Of a stretch of DNA of 45,794 bases, positions 30,060 to 39,047 are shown one piece after another; positions within the stretch are counted from its first letter, which is position 1; each line of letters opens with the position of its first letter. The notes beneath the pieces were generated by a model. It ran no database searches, was not told the origin of the DNA, and was given only the letters and a program-made list of their open reading frames with translations. The translations under genes and the position numbers were made by a program. Source of the DNA: Pseudomonadota bacterium (GTDB taxonomy: Bacteria; Desulfobacterota; Binatia; UBA12015); the NCBI GenBank assembly GCA_005777805.1, contig SXLG01000123.1, forward strand, positions 1-45,794, read 5' to 3'.

Positions 30060-31970
30060 ATGCGGGATTGGCGGCACAGCATGACACCTCGGCAGACTCG
30101 TCTCTCGGTTCTCCTCATCACCCTCGCGACGTCGGCTGCGCTCACCGGCGCTGCAGCAAGAGCCGCCCCGCCCGACGCGCGCATCGTCAACGGGCTCTAC
30201 ACCCACGACTACCCCAACGTCGGCCTGCTGATGTGGGAGGACACGCCCGGCAACCTGGACGGGGCCGAATCCTGGTGCACGGGAACGATGATCGGTTGCA
30301 GCACCATGCTGACGGCGGCGCATTGCGTGTGCGACGGCGACGGGCCCGACTGCGTGACCGGCGGCACCATGATCCCCGACCCCGCGAACTGGTACGTCTG
30401 GCTGCAGCACGCCGGCAGCTTCGCGGTGGAGTCGGTCACGGTCCATCCCGATTACGACTTCCCCGAGGCGGATCTCGCGGTGGTGCGTCTCGCGGCGCCG
30501 ATCACCGGCATCCGGCCCGCCACCGTCAACACCCAGGGCGAGGTCCCCACCGGAACGGACGGAACGATCGTCGGCTTCGGGCGCCGCGGCGCCGGCGTCT
30601 ACGACTACGGCTTGAAGCGCTACGGCGCGATCGCCACCAGCACGTGCAGCGCGTCACCAGCCGACAAGCTGATCTGCTGGTCCTATGCCGATCCGGTCGG
30701 TGCGCCGGGCGAGGACTCGAATACCTGCGAGGGCGACTCGGGCGGACCCCTCTTTGCCGAGATCAACGGCACAACGACCCTGATCGGGGTCACCTCGGGC
30801 GGTAACAGCGAGGAATGTACACCCACGGATTACTCCTTCGACGTCGATCTCTATGCCTACCAGGATTGGATCTCGAGCGAGGCCGGGGCCGATCTCGGAG
30901 GCGCGTCCTGCGGAGCAATCCCGCAGGTCGGTGACGCAGCGGTCGTGGTCGATGAGGTCGATGGCAGTATCTATCCGGCAAGCGGCACCGACGAGAAGTG
31001 GTTCAGCTTCACCATCCCGTCCGGCCTGCAGGAGCTGCGCGTCGCCTACAACGCGCACGACTACGCCGACGACGACGTCTACGTCCGGCTCGGCGCCGAG
31101 GCCAGCGCCTCAGCCTACGACTGCCACGTCTCCCCCGGCACGAGTCAGTACGGAGAGTGTCTCTACGCAAGCCCCGCCGCCGGAACCCTGAGCGTGATGG
31201 TGGCGCGCAACAGTGGAGCGGGTGCTCTACAGATCACCCTGACGGAGATCGGCGCGGGTTCGACCTGCGGCGGCGTGCCGCAGGGGCAGGCCTGCGACGA
31301 CGGCCTGGAGTGCACCGAGAGCGACACCTGCACGGAGTCGGGCTGCGTGGGCACGGCGGTGACGAATGGCACAGCCTGCGACGACGGCTCGACGTGCACG
31401 ACCGTTGACGCCTGTAGCGCCGGCGCGTGCGTCGGCGGCGCGACACCGCGCGCGGACTGCACCATGGCCGGAAGTAGCGGCTCCAGCCTGCAGATCAAGG
31501 CCGGCGAGACCGAGTCGCAGGACAAGATCCAGTGGAAATGGGGCAAGAGTGCGCTCACTGCAGCCGCCGTCGGCGATCCCGCGACCGACACCGTGGCCAC
31601 GCTCTGTCTCTACGACACCACGGCGTCCACGCCCGTCGTGATCCTCGAGCAGGAAATGCCGAGCGGTGCCGCGTGGACCCAGAAGGTCAACGGCAAGGGG
31701 GTGACCACCTGGACCTACAAGGATTCGGCAGGCTCTGCCGGTGGGCTCACGGCGCTGAAAGCCGCGACGGGCGAAGGCACCAAGGGCAAGTTTGCAGCGA
31801 CGCTGAAGGGCGAAAACGTGGCCCGGCCAACGCTGCCTCTCGGGCTGGACCCGACTGTCACCGCCCAGCTCTCGTTCGCTCTCGCGAGCGGCGGCGACAC
31901 GTGTCTCGCGGCCCGCTTCACGAGTGCGACCGAGAACAGCACCGCGGCGTTCAAGGCGAAGTCGGAGTGA
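30060..31970 (+). CDS. Secreted trypsin-like serine protease with cysteine modules
   Basis: A 636-residue exported S1 protease. A signal peptide (LSVLLITLATSAALTGAAARA) is followed by RIVNGLYTHDYP, the usual activation-type start of the mature enzyme. The triad is in place: LTAAHCV, the Asp in EADLAVVRL and the Ser in CEGDSGGPLF. A beta-sandwich (AVVVDEVDGSIYPASGTDEKWFSF) of pre-peptidase C-terminal type follows. Two cysteine units (CDDGLECTESDTCTESGC and CDDGSTCTTVDACSAGAC) link it to the proteins near 4-8 kb. A C-terminal beta domain of about 160 residues begins SLQIKAGETESQDKIQWKW. Start ATG 30060 or 30081. Probable extracellular degradative role or surface attachment through the C-terminal domain. 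Confidence 0.9.
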   Translation: MRDWRHSMTPRQTRLSVLLITLATSAALTGAAARAAPPDARIVNGLYTHDYPNVGLLMWEDTPGNLDGAESWCTGTMIGCSTMLTAAHCVCDGDGPDCVTGGTMIPDPANWYVWLQHAGSFAVESVTVHPDYDFPEADLAVVRLAAPITGIRPATVNTQGEVPTGTDGTIVGFGRRGAGVYDYGLKRYGAIATSTCSASPADKLICWSYADPVGAPGEDSNTCEGDSGGPLFAEINGTTTLIGVTSGGNSEECTPTDYSFDVDLYAYQDWISSEAGADLGGASCGAIPQVGDAAVVVDEVDGSIYPASGTDEKWFSFTIPSGLQELRVAYNAHDYADDDVYVRLGAEASASAYDCHVSPGTSQYGECLYASPAAGTLSVMVARNSGAGALQITLTEIGAGSTCGGVPQGQACDDGLECTESDTCTESGCVGTAVTNGTACDDGSTCTTVDACSAGACVGGATPRADCTMAGSSGSSLQIKAGETESQDKIQWKWGKSALTAAAVGDPATDTVATLCLYDTTASTPVVILEQEMPSGAAWTQKVNGKGVTTWTYKDSAGSAGGLTALKAATGEGTKGKFAATLKGENVARPTLPLGLDPTVTAQLSFALASGGDTCLAARFTSATENSTAAFKAKSE

Positions 31971-32142
31971 GCATCAGCCTCATTCGTATGATCTGAAATT
32001 GCGAGGGCTCCCGGCACGGAGTACCGGGCAGGAACGGGCGACCATCGACTTGATGGAGACGAATTCGACACGAGCGCCGCGCTGCGGCGTTTGACCGTGA
32101 TCTGGACACACGACCGCGCCCCGGGCCGGCGGCGGGCTCCCC

Positions 32143-33099
32143 TCAGCTCGTGCCACCGCTCCGTCCGCGCAAGAGTTCGGTGATCTCCCCGCCCGCCCGC
32201 GGCAGAAAGGCCACCCCGATCAGCGCGTTGAGGACGAGGAAGACGAGATGGGCGACCAGGCTGTAGGCCATGAGCCCGGGCTCGGGCGCCCAGGCGCCGA
32301 GCAGAAAAATCCACGCCGCCTGGCTCGTGCCGAGCTTCGCCACCGTGAGCGGGACCGCCGACGCGAGGAAGATCAGTGGCAGGTTCGCAAACATCACCCC
32401 GAGCGGCACCGACATCCCCCACAGCGCCAGCGCGCCCCAGTGGACGGCCACGGCCATCGAGAGCGCCACCGCCTTGAATGCGAGGATGACGAGCCAATCG
32501 GAGAAAGTCGCGCGGCCGAGCGTCGCCAGCAGGCCCGGCGCGGGCCGTGCGATGCCGAGCCGGGGCAGGAGCGTGAAGTAGATCAATGCTCCGCCGAGCA
32601 CGCCGTAAAGTACCTTGTATACGCCGCCAAGCCCCGGAATCGCCGTGCCCGCAACGGCGACACCGAGCGACGACACCAGGATCAAGTCGACGATCTCGAG
32701 CACACCGAGGAAGAGCACCGTCCCCGCCATGGCGAGCAGAGGAACCCTCTCGCGACGGTGGAGCCAGAGCGCAAGACCGCCCTGGCCCACGCTGGAATTG
32801 ACCAGCGCCAGCACGTAGGTGACGGCCCGCACCGGCAGGATTTCGCGGTAGCGCACCGGGGCGTGAAAGCGGCGCACGGCAAAGGTCAGGGCGGCCGAGT
32901 CGAGCAAGAAGTACGCGCACGAATACGGCACCATCAAGAGCAGATAGAGCGGCCAGTCGACCGCCGCAAGACTGGCGAGGACGGAGCCGATCGGGACACG
33001 GCGCAGCAGGAGGGCAAAGATCGCGGCCGTGGCAATCCAGGGGAGCGCCCGTACCACCACGCGTCTCACCACATTCGCCCCAATTCGGGTCGTCGCCAC
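32143..33099 (-). CDS. UPF0104/lysylphosphatidylglycerol-synthase-like flippase-type membrane protein
   Basis: A protein of about 318 residues with eight or so transmembrane helices in the arrangement of the UPF0104 (AglD/MprF transmembrane) family. Loop segments RAVTYVLALVNSSVGQGGLALWL and TVAKLGTSQAAWIFLL are visible; the family moves or modifies lipid-linked groups. It is the third gene of a minus-strand operon after two GT39-like glycosyltransferases, which fits a role in transferring glycosylated lipids. The GTG at 33099 starts after a 25-bp gap; the ORF-track ATG at 33192 would overlap the upstream gene by 68 bp. Confidence 0.75.
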   Translation of the reverse strand: MATTRIGANVVRRVVVRALPWIATAAIFALLLRRVPIGSVLASLAAVDWPLYLLLMVPYSCAYFLLDSAALTFAVRRFHAPVRYREILPVRAVTYVLALVNSSVGQGGLALWLHRRERVPLLAMAGTVLFLGVLEIVDLILVSSLGVAVAGTAIPGLGGVYKVLYGVLGGALIYFTLLPRLGIARPAPGLLATLGRATFSDWLVILAFKAVALSMAVAVHWGALALWGMSVPLGVMFANLPLIFLASAVPLTVAKLGTSQAAWIFLLGAWAPEPGLMAYSLVAHLVFLVLNALIGVAFLPRAGGEITELLRGRSGGTS

Positions 33100-33124
33100 C
33101 GCTGCCTCCCACTGCCGCGCGTGC

Positions 33125-34906
33125 TCAGCGCGTCCCCTGGGGTTCTTGATGGACGGGCGCGGCCTGCGTCCCGGACGGCGCACCGAGTCCACCCGAACCC
33201 GCGTCCGCGCGCCCCGGCGTGCCGAGCGGCTCGATCAGCAGCATGGCGTCAGGGCCGTCGCCACTGGCGAGCAGGATTCGCACCTCCCCTGCCGCGGCGC
33301 CGATATCAGCGCGGCGCACCAGGAGCGGCGATGGTGCGGCGGCGAGCGTGCCCGTGAAGCGCGGCACGTGCCGGTCGAGATGGAAGACGAGCCCCCAGTC
33401 GAACGACGATGCGCCGAATTGCACCGGCGAGTCCGCCAACCGGGCGCGGACCGCGACGGCAAAATGCGCAAGCGAGCGCTGCTCGGCGATCGCCCTCTCG
33501 GCCGGCGCGACCACGCCGCCAAGTAGCGCCAGCAGAGCCGCGACCAGGGGTACACTGGCGCGGAGCCAGTGCGCGTCGCGTGCCTCGCGCGCCACCCACA
33601 CGGCGGCGACGATCACCCCGACTCCGGCGCCGAGAGTGATCCCGCGCTGCGCGCCAAGCGCCGCCAGCACCGCCCTCACTCCGGCGAGGTCGCGGGGCCG
33701 CAGGATTCGCTCCAGCAAAACTTCGAGAGGCAGCCCGAGCGCCGCCGCGATCGCCAGCATCCCGAGCAGGCCGCCCGCCCACGCCATCACGACTAACCCT
33801 GCCCGCGCGAGTCGCCGTGGCCCCGGATGTTCCGGCCCCGGCCCCATCGTCAATCCCATAAGGAGCGCCGCCGCCGGGTAGGCCGGCAACAGATAGACCC
33901 CGCGTTTGGATTGCGGCAGGGCAAAGAGGGCGACCACAGTGACGACCCAGACCACGAGAAAGCGGCGCGTCGGATCGAGCGGCCGCTCGAGCCAGAGCCA
34001 CCACGCCACCGCGGGAGCGAGCAGTGCCAGGGGCAGCGTGCCGAGAGCGAGCTGACCCAGGAGGTAGCCCACGCCGTGGCGATGTCCGGAAGCGAGCCGA
34101 TCGGCATCGAATACCCGCAGGACGTTCTCCTTGAGCACATGCTCGACGATGAACTCGCTGCCGTGGATCGCCCACGCCGCGAAGTACCAGCCGCCACTCA
34201 GCACCAGCACCAGAGCGAGGCCGCGTCCGGGCTCGAGGCTGCCCACGACGTCGCGCATCGTTTCGATACGCCGAGCGATGCCACGGCCCTCACCCCAGGC
34301 CGGCAGAACCAGCGCGTAAACAACGACGATCAGCGCCGGCAGCACGAACCCGATCGGCCCCTTGGCGAGTGTTGCCAGCGCGAGACAGAGCCAGAGCCCC
34401 ACCAGACGCAGGGCACTTGCACCGCGGTGGTGGATCCACAGGAAGAGCAGAAGCGCCGTGGTGATGAAGAAGGCGAGCGTCATGTCGACACGCGCCGTGC
34501 GCATCGCCCGCAGCCACTCGAAGGCGAAGAGCAGGGCTACCGCCGCGAGCCATCCCGAACGAATGCGCCCGACACAGGCACCGGTCAGATAGACGCCGAG
34601 CACGGTGAGCACGCCCAACACGACCGAGGGCAAGCGCGTCGTCACCTGATCGACGCGCCCGAGCGCTCGCGACGCTGCCAGCCCGAGCCAGTGGAAGACT
34701 GGTGGCTTGGCCGGCACGTCGTCGCCGTTGCGCAAGGGAAGGACGAAGCCGCCGCCCCGCGCCATCTCCTGCACCACGACCGCCTCGCGCGGTTCGCCAC
34801 GGGTGTAGAAGGGGACGTCCGCGAGACCCACTCCACCGACCAGCGTCGCGAGGGTTCCCACGACGAGCGCACCCGTCGTCGCTACCAGGAAATGGCGGAA
34901 GGTCAT
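33125..34906 (-). CDS. ArnT/GT39-like glycosyltransferase (second copy)
   Basis: A 593-residue polytopic glycosyltransferase. The first periplasmic loop carries the acidic entry motif in the form FYTRGEPREAVVVQEMARGGGFVLPLRNG, then KPPVFHWLG, which match the Asp/Glu-rich catalytic loop of lipid A aminoarabinose and dolichyl-mannose-type transferases. At least ten hydrophobic helices follow, and the C-terminal about 100 residues are periplasmic. It would transfer a sugar from an undecaprenyl-phosphate donor to a lipid A- or protein-type acceptor. It is coupled to the upstream GT (4-bp overlap), and the flippase-like gene follows. Compared with the first GT it has an internal Glu where the other has Asp in the loop (RGEPRE versus DPDEGR). 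Confidence 0.85.
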   Translation of the reverse strand: MTFRHFLVATTGALVVGTLATLVGGVGLADVPFYTRGEPREAVVVQEMARGGGFVLPLRNGDDVPAKPPVFHWLGLAASRALGRVDQVTTRLPSVVLGVLTVLGVYLTGACVGRIRSGWLAAVALLFAFEWLRAMRTARVDMTLAFFITTALLLFLWIHHRGASALRLVGLWLCLALATLAKGPIGFVLPALIVVVYALVLPAWGEGRGIARRIETMRDVVGSLEPGRGLALVLVLSGGWYFAAWAIHGSEFIVEHVLKENVLRVFDADRLASGHRHGVGYLLGQLALGTLPLALLAPAVAWWLWLERPLDPTRRFLVVWVVTVVALFALPQSKRGVYLLPAYPAAALLMGLTMGPGPEHPGPRRLARAGLVVMAWAGGLLGMLAIAAALGLPLEVLLERILRPRDLAGVRAVLAALGAQRGITLGAGVGVIVAAVWVAREARDAHWLRASVPLVAALLALLGGVVAPAERAIAEQRSLAHFAVAVRARLADSPVQFGASSFDWGLVFHLDRHVPRFTGTLAAAPSPLLVRRADIGAAAGEVRILLASGDGPDAMLLIEPLGTPGRADAGSGGLGAPSGTQAAPVHQEPQGTR

Positions 34907-36807
34907 CCGGCGAGCCCCCCCGTGGCCACCGGCCCCTGCCGGCCCGTGGGAACGGTGCCCGGCCCGCGCGCTCGCGCGGCATCGCGTGGAGGAACCGGAG
35001 CCCCCGACGAATCCCTGCCCTCCGCAGAAGCCGTCCCCAAGCGCAGCACCTTCCTGCCGCGCATCCGCTCCGGAGTCGCGACGAGCAGAACATGGCGGCC
35101 GTTGTCGATCCGCTCGACGAAGACGAACCCGGCTCGCTCGAGCTCGGCGATCCGGCTGGGCCGCGTCGCCACCACCAGCGGCCGGCGCGCAGCGAGCGCG
35201 ACGATCGCTTCGCGCGACGATTCCCGACGGACCTCGCGATGCGTGTACCAGGAGAGTGAGGCCGGCTCGATCCTGTAGGCGACCAGTTCGCCGGCCGACG
35301 CCTGCTCCAGAATCCAGCCCGCAAGACCGGCATCACTCGCGACACGGGCGACACCGTGTCCCACACCGAAAACGGCGACCACGAGCAACACCGCACTGCC
35401 CGCGACGAGTCGGATCAAGGTTGCGCGAGCCGGGCCACGGTCACGCAGGAGGACCAGGGCAACGATCAGCACCGGCAGCGCCCAGATCGAAAGCGCCTGC
35501 TCACGCGGCAGGGCGAGGACGATCACCACCGGTGCCGTGAGCGCGAGCAAACCGAGCACCGCACCCCAGAGCCGCGCCGCCGCCCGCAGACGCGGGGCGG
35601 CGCGCTCGCCGGCGCGCAGAAGCCGCGCGCCGAGCCAGAAGGCGAGCGGGCCGAATGCTGGCAGGACATAGGTGGCAAGCTTCGACTCGCTCGCGGTGAA
35701 GAAGAGCACGATGGTCCCAGCCCAGAGGAGGAGGTCGCGCTCGTCGGCGGCTCGCCCCGGCTCGTCCGCCCGCGGGGCCGAGAGCGCCGCCGGTAGACAC
35801 AGCGACCAGGGCAGAAAGCACGCGACAAGCGCCCAAAAAAGAAAGAAAGGCCCCTCGTGATGGTCGAATCCGGCCGAGGCGAAGCGCTGCACGTTGTGCT
35901 GGACGAGAAAGTTCCACGGATAGGCCGGATCGGCTACCGCCGCCGCCACGAGCCAGCCCCCGAACACCGCGGCAACAAGTGCCGCACCCGCGAGCGGACG
36001 GGCCGCACGGACAGCCTCGAGCAGACGCCCGCGCGTCGCCGCCGCGGCCGCCACGACGGCGAGCGGCAGCACGACGGCGACGGGCCCCTTGATCAGCGTT
36101 CCGAGAGCCATCGCGAGCCACGCCATGAGCGCCATGCGCCGAGCGGCATCCCGGCCCGTGGCCCGAGCCGCCGCATGGGCCGCCGCGGACCATGCCGGCG
36201 CCCCGAGCGTCGACGCTGGGGACTCCGCTTCCACAAGCCGTCCGCTCGGTTCGATCTCCACCGGCCCCGCGCCTACCGCCTGCGCCGCGCCTGGGGGCTC
36301 CGCGACCTCATCCGGCAGCCGCTCGAGGAAGACGAGCCAGGCGAGCGTGGCCGCAGTCATGAATAAAGTCAGGCTCGCGTCGAGATTGCAAAAGCGGCCA
36401 AGCGCCACCACCTCCGGGGCCGTCAGAAAGATCGCGGCGCCCAGCGCTGCGGCTGGCGGTCCGAATCGACCGAGCGCCCAGCGATGGAGGAGAACGACAG
36501 TCGCGATGGTCGCCAGCGCCGAGGGCAGTCTGGCGGCGGCCTCGGGGGCGAGCGGCAGAACCCCGGCCATCTGGACCAACCAGTAGAAGCCGGTCGGTTT
36601 GTGGTCATAGGGTTCGCCATAGATTTTGGGGCGGATCCAATCGCCCCGCTCCACCATGCCGCGCGCGATGCCGGCGTGCCGTCCCTCGTCAGGATCGAGG
36701 AGCGGCGTCGCCGAGAGGCGCCCGAGCAGCAGGGCTGCGGCGAGGGCCCCCACGGCCAGTGTCTGCCCGTACGCAGCTCTCCGTCTCCCCACGCTCCCTC
36801 GATCCAT
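34903..36807 (-). CDS. ArnT/GT39-like glycosyltransferase with a long inserted loop
   Basis: A 634-residue transferase of the same class. The N-terminal loop reads LLDPDEGRHAGIARGMVERGDWIRPKIYGEPYDHKPTGFYWL, and the helices follow as usual. An extra hydrophilic stretch of about 55 residues (ERLPDEVAEPPGAAQAVGAG and onward) lies between two helices around residue 190, absent from the sister gene. The C-terminal region holds a periplasmic domain. The ATG at 36807 was chosen because it gives a short n-region before the first helix; the 775-residue ORF-track frame extends into the divergent gene. It heads the three-gene operon and is divergent, 136 bp away, from the nitronate monooxygenase gene. 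Confidence 0.85.
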   Translation of the reverse strand: MDRGSVGRRRAAYGQTLAVGALAAALLLGRLSATPLLDPDEGRHAGIARGMVERGDWIRPKIYGEPYDHKPTGFYWLVQMAGVLPLAPEAAARLPSALATIATVVLLHRWALGRFGPPAAALGAAIFLTAPEVVALGRFCNLDASLTLFMTAATLAWLVFLERLPDEVAEPPGAAQAVGAGPVEIEPSGRLVEAESPASTLGAPAWSAAAHAAARATGRDAARRMALMAWLAMALGTLIKGPVAVVLPLAVVAAAAATRGRLLEAVRAARPLAGAALVAAVFGGWLVAAAVADPAYPWNFLVQHNVQRFASAGFDHHEGPFFLFWALVACFLPWSLCLPAALSAPRADEPGRAADERDLLLWAGTIVLFFTASESKLATYVLPAFGPLAFWLGARLLRAGERAAPRLRAAARLWGAVLGLLALTAPVVIVLALPREQALSIWALPVLIVALVLLRDRGPARATLIRLVAGSAVLLVVAVFGVGHGVARVASDAGLAGWILEQASAGELVAYRIEPASLSWYTHREVRRESSREAIVALAARRPLVVATRPSRIAELERAGFVFVERIDNGRHVLLVATPERMRGRKVLRLGTASAEGRDSSGAPVPPRDAARARGPGTVPTGRQGPVATGGLAG

Positions 36808-36943
36808 CGCCACAGGCGCCACCACCGCGCGGCAGGCTACCAGCGTTTTGGCCCGCGGTCGCGCCGCACGGGCTTGCCGGTCTCCTCTCCGACCCCGAAC
36901 ATCAGCCGGCCCGCGCTCCGCGGTGCCCGACGGGGGTTTCGCC

Positions 36944-37906
36944 ATGACACTACGTACGCCCATCTGTGACCTCTTCGACATCGAGGTCCCGATCTTTCTC
37001 GCCGGCATGGGCCAGGTCGCCTTCGCCGATCTCTGTGCCGCGGTCTCGGAAGCGGGCGGCTTCGGTACGCTCGGCATGGCCGGCTCGTCCAAGGACGCAA
37101 TTCGCGACGAGATGCGGCGCGTCCGACAGAAAACCGACAAGCCCTTCGGCGTCGATCTGCTCGCCGCTCTGCCCGAACAGGTGCTCGAGGCGATCGACAT
37201 CATCATCGACGAAGGGGCGAGCGCCTTCATCGCCGGACTCGGCGTGCCGGGGCCGGTGATCGAGAGATGTCACCGCAAGAACGTCAAGGTGATGGTCGTG
37301 TGCGGCAAGGTCGAGCACGCACGGCGCGCGGAGGAGGCGGGCTGCGACGGCGTCGTGGCGCAGGGCACCGAGGCCGGCGGTCACACCGGACGCATCGCGA
37401 CCATGGCGCTGGTGCCGCAAACGGTCGATGCGGTCACGATCCCGGTGCTCGCGGCAGGCTCGATCGTCGACGGCCGCGGCATCGCCGCCGCACTCGCTTT
37501 CGGCGCCCAGGGCGTGTGGATGGGCACGCGCTTCATCGCCACCGACGAGGCCCGCGCCGCGCACGCCTTCAAGGATAAAATCATCGCCTCGGACGGCGCC
37601 GATACGACCATCACTCGCTGCTATTCGGGCAAGCCGATGCGCGTCGTGACCAACCCCTTCGTCGAGGAGTGGGAGCGCGACCCGAGTCGCATCAAGCCTT
37701 TCCCGCAGCAGCTCGTCGACAGCGCCAGTGCCGGTGTCATGGCCTATGCCCACGACGCCCACACCGACGCCGAGCGCACCTGCATGCCGGCCGGTCAGGG
37801 GATTGGCGGCATCGCCGACATCGTGCCCGTGCGCGAGCTGATGGCCCGGCTGCTCGCGGAAACCGATCAGGTGCTTGGACGCCTCGGACGATTGGCCAGC
37901 GCGTAG
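36944..37906 (+). CDS. Nitronate monooxygenase (2-nitropropane dioxygenase family)
   Basis: A 320-residue FMN-binding TIM-barrel protein. It starts MTLRTPICDLFDIEVPIFLAGM, and the FMN-phosphate and ring contacts are visible in GFGTLGMAGSS, FGVDLL, VVAQGTEAGGHTGR, PVLAAGSIVDGRG and GAQGVWMGTRF. The AGGHTG His is the usual catalytic base. The family oxidises alkyl nitronates to carbonyl compounds and nitrite and often acts in detoxification; distant members are reductases of enoyl-ACP type. The ATG at 36944 has weak SD (GGGGGTTTCGCC). It is divergent from the glycosyltransferase operon; the 421-bp region beyond contains a desaturase remnant. Confidence 0.9.
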   Translation: MTLRTPICDLFDIEVPIFLAGMGQVAFADLCAAVSEAGGFGTLGMAGSSKDAIRDEMRRVRQKTDKPFGVDLLAALPEQVLEAIDIIIDEGASAFIAGLGVPGPVIERCHRKNVKVMVVCGKVEHARRAEEAGCDGVVAQGTEAGGHTGRIATMALVPQTVDAVTIPVLAAGSIVDGRGIAAALAFGAQGVWMGTRFIATDEARAAHAFKDKIIASDGADTTITRCYSGKPMRVVTNPFVEEWERDPSRIKPFPQQLVDSASAGVMAYAHDAHTDAERTCMPAGQGIGGIADIVPVRELMARLLAETDQVLGRLGRLASA

Positions 37907-38327
37907 CGCGCCGCTCACGCGGCATCGGCCTTGCTTCGTCTGGGCGACCCCTGGCAATCGTGTGAACCGCCGCCACGGCGGCGAGGAGGCTTGATTGGAT
38001 TCTATTCGATGGCCGGGAGGCCCTGTGGGCCCTCCTCTGGGCTTTCGTCTGCGCGCAGGTCGCGCTTCTCGCAACGCTGGTGGGAGATCGACCTCGGCTG
38101 GTGGACGATCTCGCTGCTGCGCCGACTCGGGCTGGCACGGGTGACACCCTCGGCCGGTCTCGCCTAGCCGACCGCCGAAGACAACGAAGCTGACCAAGAA
38201 ACACCGCAGATAGAGAACTTCCAAGGCTGGCTCGCGCCCAGGCGGAATTTGGCGTTCGCGCAGGGCCGGCGGTCTCCGCCGAGACGCCGTGCTCGCGCCG
38301 TGGTGCTGCGGGAGATCGGCACGTGGC
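37907..38327. other. Intergenic region carrying a gene relic
   Basis: The 421 bp between convergent nitronate monooxygenase and acetyltransferase genes hold only the desaturase-like fragment listed separately. A GGAGG...CCTCC inverted repeat around 38013-38036 could be a hairpin. No intact gene is seen. Confidence 0.5.
38039..38167 (+). pseudogene. Remnant of an acyl-CoA (delta-9) desaturase C-terminus
   Basis: In plus frame 38039-38167, SSARRSRFSQRWWEIDLGWW followed by TISLLRRLGLARVTP closely follows the C-terminal pattern of bacterial acyl-CoA desaturases (SAR..F..WWEID..W..I..L..LGL). That pattern lies just after the last His box in intact enzymes. The stop TAG at 38165 is where a natural end would be. 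Everything upstream (the His boxes and membrane helices) is missing, and the preceding 110 bp do not continue the homology. This is a truncated, presumably non-functional relic. Confidence 0.6.
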
Positions 38328-39047
38328 TCAGTCGCGGTGCGTGAGTCGGGAGCGCAGCCAGCCGCGCCAGGTGTTGTCGCGCAAGGCCAGGTAGAGCAGG
38401 TAGCGGTGGCGCGCTGCGATCTCGGCGGGGGGCGCATCGTGGAGTGCCGCCATCGAACGAAACTCCGCCCCGGTCTCGATCTCGCGCACGACACGCGCCG
38501 GATTGCCGGCGACGATCACGCCCGGCGGGACGTCGCGCGTCACGACCGCACGCGCCCCCACCACGCTGTTGTCGCCGATCGTCACCCCCTTGCCCACCAT
38601 CGCACCGTCGCCCACCCAGACGTTGCGCCCGAGCACGATCGGCGCGGTGCGGCCAACCTCCTGGGTCCGATCGACGATATCGTGCCAGTCGGCGTCGGTG
38701 AGATAGGCCCCGCTCGCGAGCATCGTACCGTCTCCAATTTCGATGCGTGTCGCGGAGGAGAGGCGCACCCCGGGCGAGACCAGGCAATGATCGCCCAGTG
38801 TGATCTGCCCCTGGTGGCGGGCGTCGCTCCAGGTCTGGAACGAGACCTCACGGCCACGGGCGGCAACGATGTAGGCGAAGCGGCCGATCCGGATACGCGC
38901 GCCGTGGATCTCGACCCGCCACGGCCGGACCACGACCGAGCCCTCGCCGAGCGCGTCGAGCTGCGGCGCGAGCACGTGCCGCGTCCAGGCCTCGCGCACG
39001 AGCACACCCGCGTGAGCCAGGCGATAGGGTCGGTGGTCTCGTCTCAC
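38328..39047 (-). CDS. Hexapeptide-repeat (left-handed beta-helix) acetyltransferase
   Basis: A 239-residue acyltransferase. After a preceding region, the hexapeptide repeats run through ITLGDHCLVSPGVRLSSAT, IEIGDGTMLASGAYLTDADW, VLGRNVWVGDGAMVGKGVTIGDNSVVGARAVV. The canonical exit is RDVPPGVIVAGNPARVVRE. The His in DADWHDI is placed like the catalytic His of maltose/galactoside acetyltransferases. The acceptor is unknown; a sugar or lipid-sugar is likely. The start is a GTG at 39047, giving MRRDHRPYRL after decoding; no ATG precedes it in frame nearby. It is convergent with nitronate monooxygenase and divergent from the MASE1-type kinase. Confidence 0.85.
   Translation of the reverse strand: MRRDHRPYRLAHAGVLVREAWTRHVLAPQLDALGEGSVVVRPWRVEIHGARIRIGRFAYIVAARGREVSFQTWSDARHQGQITLGDHCLVSPGVRLSSATRIEIGDGTMLASGAYLTDADWHDIVDRTQEVGRTAPIVLGRNVWVGDGAMVGKGVTIGDNSVVGARAVVTRDVPPGVIVAGNPARVVREIETGAEFRSMAALHDAPPAEIAARHRYLLYLALRDNTWRGWLRSRLTHRD

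Noticed and set aside
36950-38494. 514-residue minus-strand ORF antisense to nitronate monooxygenase
   Set aside because: Compositional shadow; the plus-strand gene has clear FMN motifs.
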